DNA from: Faeciplasma sp900553675
GTDB lineage: Bacteria; Bacillota; Clostridia; Oscillospirales; Ruminococcaceae
Direction: 5' to 3'
DNA: 64,000 bases
NCBI GenBank assembly: GCA_958428235.1
Contig: CAUAFG010000004.1
Span: 1-64,000 of the forward strand
Shown here: piece after piece, positions 33,273 through 42,692 of the stretch
Layout of the letters: every line of letters starts with the position of its first letter
How positions within the stretch are numbered: the first letter of the stretch is position 1
Notes under the pieces: generated by a model
Told to the model about the DNA's origin: nothing
The model's database searches: none
Seen by the model: only the letters and a program-made list of their open reading frames with translations
Position numbers and translations under genes: made by a program

Positions 33273-34952
33273 TCAGTCGAAAATTTGCGTAGAAAGTTCA
33301 TTTTTGGTGGATATGTCCAACAGAACAAGCGTCAGTATGTAGATAATCACAGCAAATATTACAGAAATACATAGTGAAATCAGCAAGGACAGCCTTTGCG
33401 AAAGATAATTGTAGGCATATTTTGCTCCGCCGACGCTCAGAACCGAGCATACTGCGGGGATGATAACCGAAAAAACAAGCCTCGGCTTTGTGCCGGTTAT
33501 CCTGTAAAGCGCCGCAATCGACCACACGCACATTATAAAATAGCTTATAACGGTGGATGCCGCCGCACCCGAAAGTCCCGACTGATTAAGCGGTATCAGC
33601 GCGGTATTGAGTATAAGCTTGATGACCGCTCCCACAAGGGTTATCTTAACCGGCAGGTCGGCTCTGCCTATCGCCTGAAGCATGGTGTAGCAGCTGACCG
33701 ACACCGCCAAAAACGCCGTGCTGAGGGCGAGTATTGTAAGCGGCTGGCTGGAAACCTCTATCTCGGCATAGCGCGACGAGAATAAAAGCCCGAGTATCTG
33801 CCGCGAAAACGCCGCTATTCCGAGTCCGGCAGGTAGGGATATATAAATTGAAAGACATACTGCGCGGCGAATCTCGCGGCTGGCTTCGCATACGTCGCGC
33901 TTGGCATAGCACTCCGAAATCTTCGGAAACGCACTTTTAGAGAACACCGCGCACAGCGAGGGCGCAAGGGTGAACACAGCCATCGAAAGACCGGTAAACG
34001 AGCCGTAGAGGAAGTTGGGAAGCTCTTTAAGGGTAACTCCGCTTGATATCACCGCGGCATAACGTTCGGCGTAAAGCTCGGGATGGCGGCGCAGGGATAA
34101 CTTTATCATAAGGATAATAGTGGAGAGGTCGATGGTGCTTAAAAGGCTTGACACCAGCGAGGCAAGGGCTATGGGCATGATCATCCTTAAAAGCTCTTTT
34201 AAGATGCCGCTGTCGAACATACCGTCGCGCGAAGATGTGCGTTCCTCTTTGTGGAGACGGCTGTAGAGAATCAGGTAAAGCATCGCGGCGAAATCTGCCA
34301 ACGCCGTACCCAACACTGCCGCTGCGGCAATATAGGGTAGGGAAGCCGCCGACGCTTCGTATTCGTTTAGGCAGATTTTCCCGAACACCGGCTCGGCGTT
34401 CATGTAGAGGCGGTTTGCATATATTTCGACGGCATAGGCAAGCCCCAGACCGGAAACAAGCTTGACGAGTGCATCCGCCATCTGAGATACTGCCGTGGGG
34501 GTCATGTTTTTAAGACCCTCATAGTAGCCGCGGTATATTGCCGTGACCGTTCCGAAAAATATGCAGGGGGATATCGCCATAACCGAAAGCTTGGCTTCGG
34601 GGTTGCCTATTATCCGCGCCGATATAAAGTCCGCAAAGACAAGAGGAACAAGCGACACCGCAAGGCTGACCGCGCTGAAAAATATCAGCGCAGAGCGCTT
34701 GGTTTTAGCTATTCTTGAGTTGTTGCAGAAGGCGGCGCTTTCCGAAACGCTCTGGGCGATAGCGGGCGGGAGGCTTCCCGCACATAGGGCGTAAAGCGGC
34801 ATGAAGACCGCGTATGCGCTGGAATAGTAGCCCATACCGGTGCCGCCAAGCATATTTGCGAGCGGGATTTTAAGAATAAGCCCTGCCACCCGCGAGACTA
34901 TCACCGAAAGCATTAAGAGAAAGGAGCCATATAGAACGCTTTGCTTTTTCAT
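33273..34952 (-). CDS. SpoVB/MurJ-type polysaccharide flippase
   Basis: The 559-residue polytopic protein has about 14 membrane helices and a MATE/MurJ-like start (SVLYGSFLLMLSVIVSRVAGLILKIPLANMLGGTGMGYYSSAYAVF). SpoVB-type proteins are thought to flip lipid-linked peptidoglycan precursors during spore cortex synthesis; a vegetative flippase is possible. AAAGGA lies 12 bp before the ATG. The hup promoter begins just after it, so the genes are transcribed separately or by read-through. Confidence 0.93.
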   Translation of the reverse strand: MKKQSVLYGSFLLMLSVIVSRVAGLILKIPLANMLGGTGMGYYSSAYAVFMPLYALCAGSLPPAIAQSVSESAAFCNNSRIAKTKRSALIFFSAVSLAVSLVPLVFADFISARIIGNPEAKLSVMAISPCIFFGTVTAIYRGYYEGLKNMTPTAVSQMADALVKLVSGLGLAYAVEIYANRLYMNAEPVFGKICLNEYEASAASLPYIAAAAVLGTALADFAAMLYLILYSRLHKEERTSSRDGMFDSGILKELLRMIMPIALASLVSSLLSTIDLSTIILMIKLSLRRHPELYAERYAAVISSGVTLKELPNFLYGSFTGLSMAVFTLAPSLCAVFSKSAFPKISECYAKRDVCEASREIRRAVCLSIYISLPAGLGIAAFSRQILGLLFSSRYAEIEVSSQPLTILALSTAFLAVSVSCYTMLQAIGRADLPVKITLVGAVIKLILNTALIPLNQSGLSGAAASTVISYFIMCVWSIAALYRITGTKPRLVFSVIIPAVCSVLSVGGAKYAYNYLSQRLSLLISLCISVIFAVIIYILTLVLLDISTKNELSTQIFD

Positions 34953-34989
34953 TTTGTTACCAAGTCCTTTGTAATAAATATCAGTATAT

Positions 34990-35560
34990 ATTTATTTGGA
35001 CAAGGTGGAAATTATGCGGCTTGCGCCGCAGATAAGAGATAAGATAGAAAAGAGAAGAGCGAAAAGATGAGGTATCGGCTTCGCCGATGGATTTTTACCG
35101 GCTTCGCCGTGCTATGCTTTTATTTTCTTCCGGATTGATTTTGGAAATATCGGGTAGTGTGGTTCAGACCGGCGCGCAGGCGACGGCATCAACTTTGTAA
35201 TCGCCCAACTATTGTTTGCCGTCGCGCATTGCGTTTCCTCCGTCGTCAGCATAAGCTATGATGCGTGGGAAAGGCTCTGCATATATATTACTGCCGCTTG
35301 CAATTGCAGGACGGAAACGCCCGACTTTTGTTTAGTTTCTCTTGCTCTACCTGGTTAGTTGTGCTCTCCCGGCGCGCCCTATGGGTTGGTGTTCTATCGC
35401 AGTTCCGTCGGGAGCCGTACAGAGTGCGGGGCGGAGGTCTGGACGCAAGCGTCCGGTTGGCTTTGCCAACCACGCGCCACGGGCGCGCAGACCTCCGCCG
35501 TCACCGCAGTAGAGTGGGGCGCCTCCCGCCGAGCAATTACGACATCCGCATAATTTCTGC
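34990..35560. repeat. Gene-free repeat region upstream of parE
   Basis: It holds the purine-rich motif (35032-35061), a fragment GATGAGGTATCGGCTTCGCC (from 35066) like the mosaic at 31524-31766, a diverged solo copy of the insert found in elements 1 and 4 (about 35175-35345), and an outer stem GGCGGAGGTCTG/CAGACCTCCGCC (about 35431-35509) enclosing three hairpins. Short frames here look like by-products of the repeats. Confidence 0.7.
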
Positions 35561-35562
35561 AC

Positions 35563-35591
35563 TTGCATTTTCCAAAAAATCGTGATATAAT
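35563..35591 (+). promoter_or_regulatory. parE promoter
   Basis: TTGCAT (35563-35568), 17 bp, TATAAT (35586-35591). Confidence 0.8.
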
Positions 35592-35631
35592 AACTACATA
35601 TTGCGTAAAATCAGCGAAAGGATATGGCTAT

Positions 35632-37626
35632 ATGGCTGCAAAAACTTCTTCCAAAAAAGAATACGGCAACGAAGCGATACGCTCCCTCAAAGGCGCGGAC
35701 AGGGTAAGAAAACGCCCTGCGGTTATCTTCGGCTCTGACGGGCTGGAGGGCTGCAAGCACTCGGTGTTTGAAATAATCTCCAATTCAATTGATGAAGCGC
35801 GCGAGGGCTATGGCACAAAAATCAGCGTTACAAGATATAACGATAATTCCATAGAGGTCGAGGACATGGGCAGAGGCTGTCCGGTCGACTTCAACAAGGC
35901 GGAAAACCGCTACAACTGGGAGCTTGTCTATTGCGAGCTCTACGCCGGCGGCAAGTATGACAACGTATCAGGCGACAACTATGAATATTCTTTGGGACTA
36001 AACGGTCTGGGTGCGTGTGCAACCCAGTACTCCTCCGAATATATGGACGTTGAGGTCAATCGCGACGGCTTTTTGTACAAGCTCCACTTTGAAAGGGGAG
36101 AGAACATAGGCGGTCTTTCAAAGGAGCCCTCAAAGCGCCGTCAGACCGGCACAAAAACCCGCTGGAAGCCGGATTTAGAGGTATTTACCGACATAGTCAT
36201 AGATAAGGAGTATTTCTGCGACGTTCTTAAAAAGCAGTCGATAGTCAACCCGGGAATCACCTTTGTTTTGAAGTATCAGAACGATGACGGCAGCTTTGAA
36301 AGCTTTGAATATCTGTATGAGAACGGAATTTTAGACTACGTTCAGGAGATAGCGGGTGATTCCTCCCTAACCCAGCCGAGGCTGTGGACTGCCGAGCGCA
36401 AGGGCAAGGATAGGGAGGATATGAACGAGTACAAGGTTAAGTACAACTTTGCTTTCTGCTTCTCAAAAACAGTAAAGCTGGCAGAGTACTTCCACAATTC
36501 CAGCTTCCTTGAATACGGCGGCTCGACCGAAAAGGCGGTGCGTCAGGCGTTCACATCCTACCTCGACAGCTACATGAAGCAAAACAACAAGTATCTAAAA
36601 AACGAAGCCAAGCTTCAGTTTGTCGACGTTGAGGACTGTCTTATCATGGTTTCAAGCTCGTTTTCCACACAGACATCCTACGAAAACCAGACCAAAAAGG
36701 CAATCAACAACAAGTTCATCTACGAAGCCGCTGTCGAGTTCTTGAAGCACCAGTTAGAGGTCTACTTTATCGAAAATCCCGAGGACGCGAATAAAATCTG
36801 CGATCAGGTGCTTATCAACAAGCGCTCACGCGAGTCTGCCGAAAAGACCCGCGTAAACACCAAAAAGCTGTATGCCGAAAAGCTGGATATGGCAAATATG
36901 GTTAAAAAGTTTGTAGACTGCCGCACAAAGGACGTATCCATGAGAGAGCTTTACATCGTGGAGGGCGATTCGGCTTTAGGCTCGGTAAAGCTGGCAAGAA
37001 ATGCCGAATTTCAGGCGGTTATACCTGTAAGAGGAAAGATTTTAAACTGCCTTAAAGCAAGCTACAACAAGATTTTTGAGAGCGAGATCATCACCGACCT
37101 TATGAAGGTACTTGGTTGCGGAGTCGAGGTTAAAAGTTCAAAGAACAAAGAGCTGTCCTCATTTAATCTCAACGCCCTGCGCTGGAACAAGGTGGTAATC
37201 TGCACCGATGCCGACTACGACGGCTTTCAGATAAGAACTCTTATTTTAACGATGCTCTACACCCTTGCGCCCACGCTTATCGAAAAGGGGTATGTGTACA
37301 TTGCGGAATCTCCGCTTTACGAGATAAACACCAAGGACAGAACCTATTTTGCCTACGATGAGAACGAGCGGATTGAGATAATGAAGATGGTCGGCAATTC
37401 CAAGTTCACCATCCAGCGTTCAAAGGGACTTGGTGAAAACGAGCCCGACATGATGAGCCTTACCACCATGAACCCAGAAACCCGCCGCCTGATACAGGTA
37501 ACTCCCGACGAGGCGGAGCACACTAAGTTTATGTTTGACATGCTTTTGGGAGACAATCTTTCTGCGCGCAAGGAGTTTATTAATAACAACGGTCATGATT
37601 ATCTGGAGATGGCGGATATTAGTTGA
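35632..37626 (+). CDS. parE: Type IIA DNA topoisomerase subunit B (ParE/topoisomerase IV type)
   Basis: The 664-residue ATPase subunit has GHKL motifs (ISNSIDEAREG, VEDMGRGCPVD, SLGLNGLGACATQYSS), a transducer domain and a TOPRIM domain (IVEGDSALGSVK, DADYDGFQIRTLIL). With ParC, 370 bp downstream, it decatenates and relaxes chromosomes. Assignment to topoisomerase IV rather than gyrase rests on the parE-parC arrangement and the short ParC tail. The ATG has AAAGGA 9 bp upstream; a longer frame begins in the promoter -35 and is rejected. Confidence 0.93.
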   Translation: MAAKTSSKKEYGNEAIRSLKGADRVRKRPAVIFGSDGLEGCKHSVFEIISNSIDEAREGYGTKISVTRYNDNSIEVEDMGRGCPVDFNKAENRYNWELVYCELYAGGKYDNVSGDNYEYSLGLNGLGACATQYSSEYMDVEVNRDGFLYKLHFERGENIGGLSKEPSKRRQTGTKTRWKPDLEVFTDIVIDKEYFCDVLKKQSIVNPGITFVLKYQNDDGSFESFEYLYENGILDYVQEIAGDSSLTQPRLWTAERKGKDREDMNEYKVKYNFAFCFSKTVKLAEYFHNSSFLEYGGSTEKAVRQAFTSYLDSYMKQNNKYLKNEAKLQFVDVEDCLIMVSSSFSTQTSYENQTKKAINNKFIYEAAVEFLKHQLEVYFIENPEDANKICDQVLINKRSRESAEKTRVNTKKLYAEKLDMANMVKKFVDCRTKDVSMRELYIVEGDSALGSVKLARNAEFQAVIPVRGKILNCLKASYNKIFESEIITDLMKVLGCGVEVKSSKNKELSSFNLNALRWNKVVICTDADYDGFQIRTLILTMLYTLAPTLIEKGYVYIAESPLYEINTKDRTYFAYDENERIEIMKMVGNSKFTIQRSKGLGENEPDMMSLTTMNPETRRLIQVTPDEAEHTKFMFDMLLGDNLSARKEFINNNGHDYLEMADIS

Positions 37627-37701
37627 TTTGATTGTGCTTGAAAGAGCGGAAAAATAGATTAAAAAATTGATTATATATCTGGGCTTTGTTTGTGCTCAGG
37701 C

Positions 37702-37963
37702 GAGTGCAGTCATGGACGTGCATCGCACGCCCATAGGAGGACCCCCGACGAGGGTCTCCCCACTGAAAAACAGTCTACTGGACTGTTTGCATTTATTTCG
37801 GGCATCAGACCGAAATTAATGCTTCTCCCCATCCTGCGTTTCGCTTACGCTGGGGATTTCGCGCTCTGCGGAGCGCGACTCGGGGCGCCGCCCCGAGACC
37901 CTGCCAGCCTTTCGAGAAAGGCCGGCTCTAAAGCTTTTGATTTTTTGCTATTGATACTTTGAT
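37702..37963 (+). repeat. Multi-hairpin intergenic element, copy 3
   Basis: A 262-bp copy between parE and parC, in the sense direction of parE. It carries a private ~40-bp hairpin insert (ATTTCGG...CCGAAAT, about 37788-37824) between the third and fourth hairpins and ends GATACTTTGAT like copy 2. Confidence 0.9.
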
Positions 37964-37996
37964 TTAACCATAAATCTGAAAGGAACAGTCGTATTT

Positions 37997-40240
37997 ATGC
38001 CAAAGAAAAAGAAAACCGATGAAAAGCCGCGCAAGCTATCCGACCGGCAGTCGCAGGCCTACATTAACGGCGCGGGAACGGTAGTCGGCGAGCCTATAAC
38101 CGTAACTCTTGAAAAAAACTACATGCCCTATGCCATGAGTGTAATAGTCTCGCGAGCGTTTCCCGAAATCGACGGCTTTAAGCCCTCCCACCGCAAGCTG
38201 CTTTACACCATGTACAAGATGGGTCTTTTAACCGGTCCGAAGACGAAATCTGCCAACATCGTGGGTCAGACCATGAAGCTCAACCCACACGGCGATCAGG
38301 CAATTTATGAAACCATGGTGCGTTTGGCGCGCGGCAATGAGGCGCTTTTACATCCGTATATCGACTCAAAGGGCAACTTCGGCAAGGCGTATTCAAGCGA
38401 CATGGCATACGCCGCCTCGCGTTACACCGAAGCCAAGCTTGACCCCATCTGCAACGAGCTTTTCGGGGACATCGACAAGGATACCGTAAACTTTGTTCCC
38501 AACTACGACAACACCATGATGGAGCCGGAGCTTCTGCCGGTTACATTTCCGTCAATCCTTGTAAATTCAAACGTCGGAATAGGCGTTTCTATGGCTTCGG
38601 CGGTCTGCCCGTTTAATCTCAAAGAGCTCTGCGAGGCGACAATATCCATCATCCGCGACCCTGAATTTGACGCGCTCGAGACCATGAAGGGTCCCGATTT
38701 CCCAGGCGGCGGATATATGATTCACGATGCCGACAAGCTCCGCCAGATTTTCGATACCGGACGCGGTGCCGTAAAAATCAGGGCGAAATACTCCTACGAC
38801 AAGGAAGCCAACTGCATAGAAATAACCGAAATTCCGCCTACGACCACCGTCGAAGCCATCATTGAAAAGATTATCGAGCTTGCCAAGGGCGGCATGAAGG
38901 AAGTTGCATACATCCGCGACGAAACCGATTTGAGCGGTCTTAAAATCGCGATAGATTTAAAGCGGGGAGTGAACCCCGATGCTTTGATGCGCAAGCTTTA
39001 CCAGCTAACCCCCTTGCAGGACAGTTTTTCGGCAAACTTTAACATCCTTGTCCACGGCTACCCCAAGGTTTTGGGCGTAAACGCTATCATCCGCGAATGG
39101 ATTGATTTCAGAATGGACTGCGTCCGCCGCAGAACCCGCTTCGACCTTAAAAAGAAGGAGGAGCGTCTGCACCTGTTGGAGGGTCTTGAAAAGATACTTT
39201 TAGACATCGACAAGGCAATAAAAATCGTCCGCGAGACCGACGAGGAGTCCGAGGTTGTGCCAAACCTTATGATAGGCTTTTCGATTGACGAGATTCAGGC
39301 GGAATACGTCGCCGAAATCAAGTTGAGGCACCTCAACCGCGAGTTTATTCTGAACCGCATAGCGGACATAGAGCAGCTTGAAAAGGACATCGCCGATATG
39401 CGGGATATACTTGGCAGCGACCGCAAAATCAAGCTTATCATCATCGACGAGCTTAAAAAGGTAGCCGAAAAGTACGGTCAGCCCAGAAAAACCGAGGTAA
39501 TTTATCTCGACGACGAGCCGGAGGAAAAGATTGTAAAGGAAGTTCCGGACTACCCCTGCAAGCTGTTCCTTACTAAGGGCGGCTACTTTAAGAAGATAAC
39601 AATGCAGTCGCTGAGGATGTCCGGCGAGCAGAAGCTGAAAGAGAACGACGTAATCAGCACCGAGCTTGAGTCTAACAACCGCGCGGATCTTCTGTTCTTC
39701 ACCGACAGGGCGAATGTCTATAAAGCCAAGGCTTCGTCATTCGCTGATTCAAAGGCAAGCCTGCTGGGCGATTATATTCCGGTAACGCTGAAATTTGAAG
39801 AGGGCGAAAACGTCGTCGCGATGGTTGCGACCGTGTATTACTCCGGCTGCCTGATGTTTGTCTATAAAAACGGCAAGGCTGCAAAGGTTCCGCTAAGTTC
39901 TTACGAGACCAAAACCAACCGCAAAATGCTTAATAAGGCATACTCGGTAAAGTCCGAGCTTGTTGAAATTCTGGATATAAAGGAAGGCGCAAACATCATG
40001 CTCCGCTCGACAAACGGCAGGGCGATAATCTTCAATACCGGCATGATACTTCCCAAGGCGGCAAGGGATACCCAGGGCGTTCAGGCGATGACCTTAAAGG
40101 CGAAATCCGAGGTTGAGTCGGCGCATATAATTTCCGAGGAGAAGGCGGCAGAGCTTTCAAAGTACCGCACAAAGACGCTTCCCGCGGCAGGACCGTTTGC
40201 AAAGGACTTGGAAAATCCCGATCAGTTCAGTTTGCTGTAA
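37997..40240 (+). CDS. parC: DNA topoisomerase IV subunit A
   Basis: The 747-residue DNA-cleaving subunit has catalytic Tyr143 in AASRYTEAKL, the winged-helix region NYMPYAMSVIVSRAFPEIDGFKPSHRKLLYTM, a coiled coil around residues 370-500 and a short C-terminal beta region (from about residue 510) smaller than the GyrA pinwheel. The A subunit cuts and rejoins both DNA strands while ParE drives the cycle. AAAGGA lies 12 bp before the ATG. The hairpin element between parE and parC is unusual for this gene pair. Confidence 0.94.
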   Translation: MPKKKKTDEKPRKLSDRQSQAYINGAGTVVGEPITVTLEKNYMPYAMSVIVSRAFPEIDGFKPSHRKLLYTMYKMGLLTGPKTKSANIVGQTMKLNPHGDQAIYETMVRLARGNEALLHPYIDSKGNFGKAYSSDMAYAASRYTEAKLDPICNELFGDIDKDTVNFVPNYDNTMMEPELLPVTFPSILVNSNVGIGVSMASAVCPFNLKELCEATISIIRDPEFDALETMKGPDFPGGGYMIHDADKLRQIFDTGRGAVKIRAKYSYDKEANCIEITEIPPTTTVEAIIEKIIELAKGGMKEVAYIRDETDLSGLKIAIDLKRGVNPDALMRKLYQLTPLQDSFSANFNILVHGYPKVLGVNAIIREWIDFRMDCVRRRTRFDLKKKEERLHLLEGLEKILLDIDKAIKIVRETDEESEVVPNLMIGFSIDEIQAEYVAEIKLRHLNREFILNRIADIEQLEKDIADMRDILGSDRKIKLIIIDELKKVAEKYGQPRKTEVIYLDDEPEEKIVKEVPDYPCKLFLTKGGYFKKITMQSLRMSGEQKLKENDVISTELESNNRADLLFFTDRANVYKAKASSFADSKASLLGDYIPVTLKFEEGENVVAMVATVYYSGCLMFVYKNGKAAKVPLSSYETKTNRKMLNKAYSVKSELVEILDIKEGANIMLRSTNGRAIIFNTGMILPKAARDTQGVQAMTLKAKSEVESAHIISEEKAAELSKYRTKTLPAAGPFAKDLENPDQFSLL

Positions 40241-40262
40241 AAGCGGCATAATAGTATAATAA

Positions 40263-40303
40263 TCTGGCGTGAGACGTTATTTTGAGGTCTTGCGCCGGAA
40301 TTT
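40263..40303 (+). terminator. parC terminator
   Basis: The stem CTGGCGTGAGAC/GGTCTTGCGCCGG is followed by AATTTT. Its sequence is nearly the reverse complement of the hairpin at 40750-40793 on the other side of element 4. Confidence 0.75.
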
Positions 40304-40340
40304 TAATTGCTATAGGATAGTTTGTGGGCGTGGAAGGTGC

Positions 40341-40744
40341 GTGCAGTCATGGACGTGCTTCGCACGTCCATCGGGAGACCCCCGACGAGGGTCTCCCACG
40401 GCAAAACAGTCCACCGGACTGTTTTGCCTACCATCCTGCGTTTCGCTTCGCTGGGGGATTTCGCGCTCTGCGGAGAGACGGCGGCATATCATTTGTAATC
40501 GTCGTACTTTTATTTGCCGCCGCACATCGCGTTTCCTATGCCGTTAATATTTCACTTAAATGGCGGGCAAGTGTCTGCATATACCGCTCTTTTGTCTGCA
40601 ATAATCGGACGGAAACGCCCAACTTTTGTTTGAGAGGAGGGCGCCGCCCCAAGACCCTGCCAAAGTTTCGCGATAGCGATACTTATTGCCTTCTCGAGAA
40701 AGGCTGGACCGAAAGCTTTTAGTTTTGTGCTATTTATAATTTGT
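40341..40744 (+). repeat. Multi-hairpin intergenic element, copy 4 (with nested insert)
   Basis: A ~404-bp copy downstream of parC, in its sense direction. From the nested insert to the 3' end (about 270 bp) it is almost identical to copy 1 near uxaC, 18 kb away and inverted. Confidence 0.9.
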
Positions 40745-40749
40745 GCTAT

Positions 40750-40793
40750 AAAAATCCGGCGCAAGACCTAAAATTCAGGTCTCACGCCGGATT
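40750..40793 (-). terminator. Terminator of the second sigma/anti-sigma operon
   Basis: The stem AATCCGGCG-AAGACCT/AGGTCT-CGCCGGATT is followed by a short T tract on the minus strand. Confidence 0.8.
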
Positions 40794-40814
40794 TAATTCT
40801 GTCAACAGACAGCT

Positions 40815-42692
40815 TTACTTAATAACAATCTTTGCCAGAGTTCCATATTCAAACTTCATAGTAGCGGTTATCGTTGTACCCTTATAGGTCAGCGTACAGT
40901 TGGGGTCTAACGGCTCTCTGATGCCAAGCGTTTCAACTGCCGATTCCAGACTGTCGCCCACGCTTACTCCGTTAAAGCGTAAATTCAAGGGACATCCAAC
41001 GCTTGATATCTCTATAGCGGTAAGCCCGCCCTTGAAGATCTGATTTGAATTGAACGTAAGCTTTCCTCCGACGAACATCGCAATTGAATAGTAGTCGGTG
41101 GAGCTGGTGCTGCTTGCGGAGTTTTTGAACGTAGACTCGATGTATTCGCAGCTTGCTTCGTCGGAAAGCTTTATCTGCTCTCCGGCAACGGTAATAATCA
41201 TCTTTTCATCGGTGGTTCTAACACGTGCATTCTTTATCGGCTCCCTTTCGGGAACGTCTGTGTTGTCCTCGGGCTCCTGAGTATCGTCGGGATTCTGGTT
41301 ATTTTCAGGTTCCGGCTCCGGCTCCTGCCACGGGTCAGCCTCGCCCACGCTCACCTTGCCAAGCCATTCAAGATCGACAAAGTTGTAATTCTCGCCGACT
41401 ATCTTGCGGCGGATGTACCTTGATAGCTCCTTGGTTACCGCCTTGTGGACATACTTAACCGGGTTGTTTTCGGTTGTGGTTACAAAGCTGCTCTCCTGCT
41501 CCAGAATGCCCATGTCGGTGTAGCCGGGATTTATTCTTTCGTAGTACCGATGGTATGCAATGTCCTGACCGCTCATGTTGTAAACGTCGTACAAAAGCTC
41601 GTCGACAACGGTTACGCTGCCGTTTTCGTTTACATAAAGGCTTGTAAGAATTGTGTCGCCTTTGGAATATATCGGCATACCCTCTATCTGATTTTCCTCT
41701 GTACCCTTTATCCATACGCGCGCGTTAACGTCGCAGCCGGTCTGGTTGAGGTAGTCGTATTCGATGTTTACGTCATAGGGGGTGTATAAGCCGCTTGAAT
41801 ACGGGGCGGGGGAGCTGCCCGAGTCTGCTTTTCCCTCTATCCTCATTCTTATAAGGCTTGCGCCGCCTGACTCCGCCTCCTGCTTCAGCTGAGCGGCAAG
41901 AAGGTCGTAGAAGTTAAGAGCGGTGTAGTCAGAAGCTTCTCTTGATTCGGGAGCGTTTTGCTCACCGCTTTCCGTGCTGTCAATAGAGTTCTCTGGGGAG
42001 TTATCCTCAGGAATGGCTTCCTTAAGCTCGCTTACATCGTCGTACAGCTTGGCGTTTTCCACCTGAGCCGACGAGTTTAGCATAAGAATATAGTCCTCGG
42101 TGTTGTAATCACCGTCGTAGTCGGGGGAATTCATGGTTATGGAATAGACCTGCGAGTCATCATCATCCGCTGGTTCGGTTTCTTCCGTTAAAGGTTTGTC
42201 TACGGGGGTATCCTCCGAATCGTAATAGCCCTGTACCGGTTCGTCTGACATGGGATCAATGCCGTTTGAAGCGGTTGCCGGCTCGTTTGGAGCGTATTCT
42301 TCATCAGCGACATCATCAACGTCGGCGTCGGCGGAGTTCATCAAAACATCATCACCGTCGGCGGTGACATCGCTTTCTGAATCTGCCGACCTGTTTTGGT
42401 ATGCGTCGTAGCTTTTGGTCTTTATTCTCGACGACATCAGCGATACAACGCCGATCGAGGATATTACGGCTACAAGGCAGGCTGCTATGGAGATGTATTT
42501 ATAAAGCTTCATTTTGGACATAACCTCTTTATTTGAAGCTCCGCCCTCGCTAAGCTCTATCTGGGGCTTATCTTTATCTCCCTTGGCTGCCTTTGCCGCC
42601 TCGGAAATACACGCCTTTTTAAGGCTTTCCTTAAACTCGGCGCTCAGACAAAGAGAACCGACTTCGTCTTTATATTCAGTTAGAAAATTCAT
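40815..42692 (-). CDS. Large membrane anti-sigma-like protein
   Basis: The 625-residue protein has a short N-terminal cytoplasmic part (MNFLTEYKDEVGSLCLSAEF...), one membrane helix (about residues 65-83, ISIAACLVAVISSIGVVSLM), a long acidic Asp/Glu linker, a beta-rich middle region and, after a Pro/Glu linker, a C-terminal domain. The start overlaps the sigma gene by 17 bp with AAGGAG 9 bp upstream, so translation is coupled. Architecture and position fit an ECF anti-sigma factor with an outside sensor; no named family is recognised for the outer part. Confidence 0.75.
   Translation of the reverse strand: MNFLTEYKDEVGSLCLSAEFKESLKKACISEAAKAAKGDKDKPQIELSEGGASNKEVMSKMKLYKYISIAACLVAVISSIGVVSLMSSRIKTKSYDAYQNRSADSESDVTADGDDVLMNSADADVDDVADEEYAPNEPATASNGIDPMSDEPVQGYYDSEDTPVDKPLTEETEPADDDDSQVYSITMNSPDYDGDYNTEDYILMLNSSAQVENAKLYDDVSELKEAIPEDNSPENSIDSTESGEQNAPESREASDYTALNFYDLLAAQLKQEAESGGASLIRMRIEGKADSGSSPAPYSSGLYTPYDVNIEYDYLNQTGCDVNARVWIKGTEENQIEGMPIYSKGDTILTSLYVNENGSVTVVDELLYDVYNMSGQDIAYHRYYERINPGYTDMGILEQESSFVTTTENNPVKYVHKAVTKELSRYIRRKIVGENYNFVDLEWLGKVSVGEADPWQEPEPEPENNQNPDDTQEPEDNTDVPEREPIKNARVRTTDEKMIITVAGEQIKLSDEASCEYIESTFKNSASSTSSTDYYSIAMFVGGKLTFNSNQIFKGGLTAIEISSVGCPLNLRFNGVSVGDSLESAVETLGIREPLDPNCTLTYKGTTITATMKFEYGTLAKIVIK

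Noticed and set aside
35265..35585. Overlapping short frames on both strands upstream of parE
   Set aside because: They are arginine- and glycine-rich products of GC-rich hairpin DNA and have no ribosome sites.
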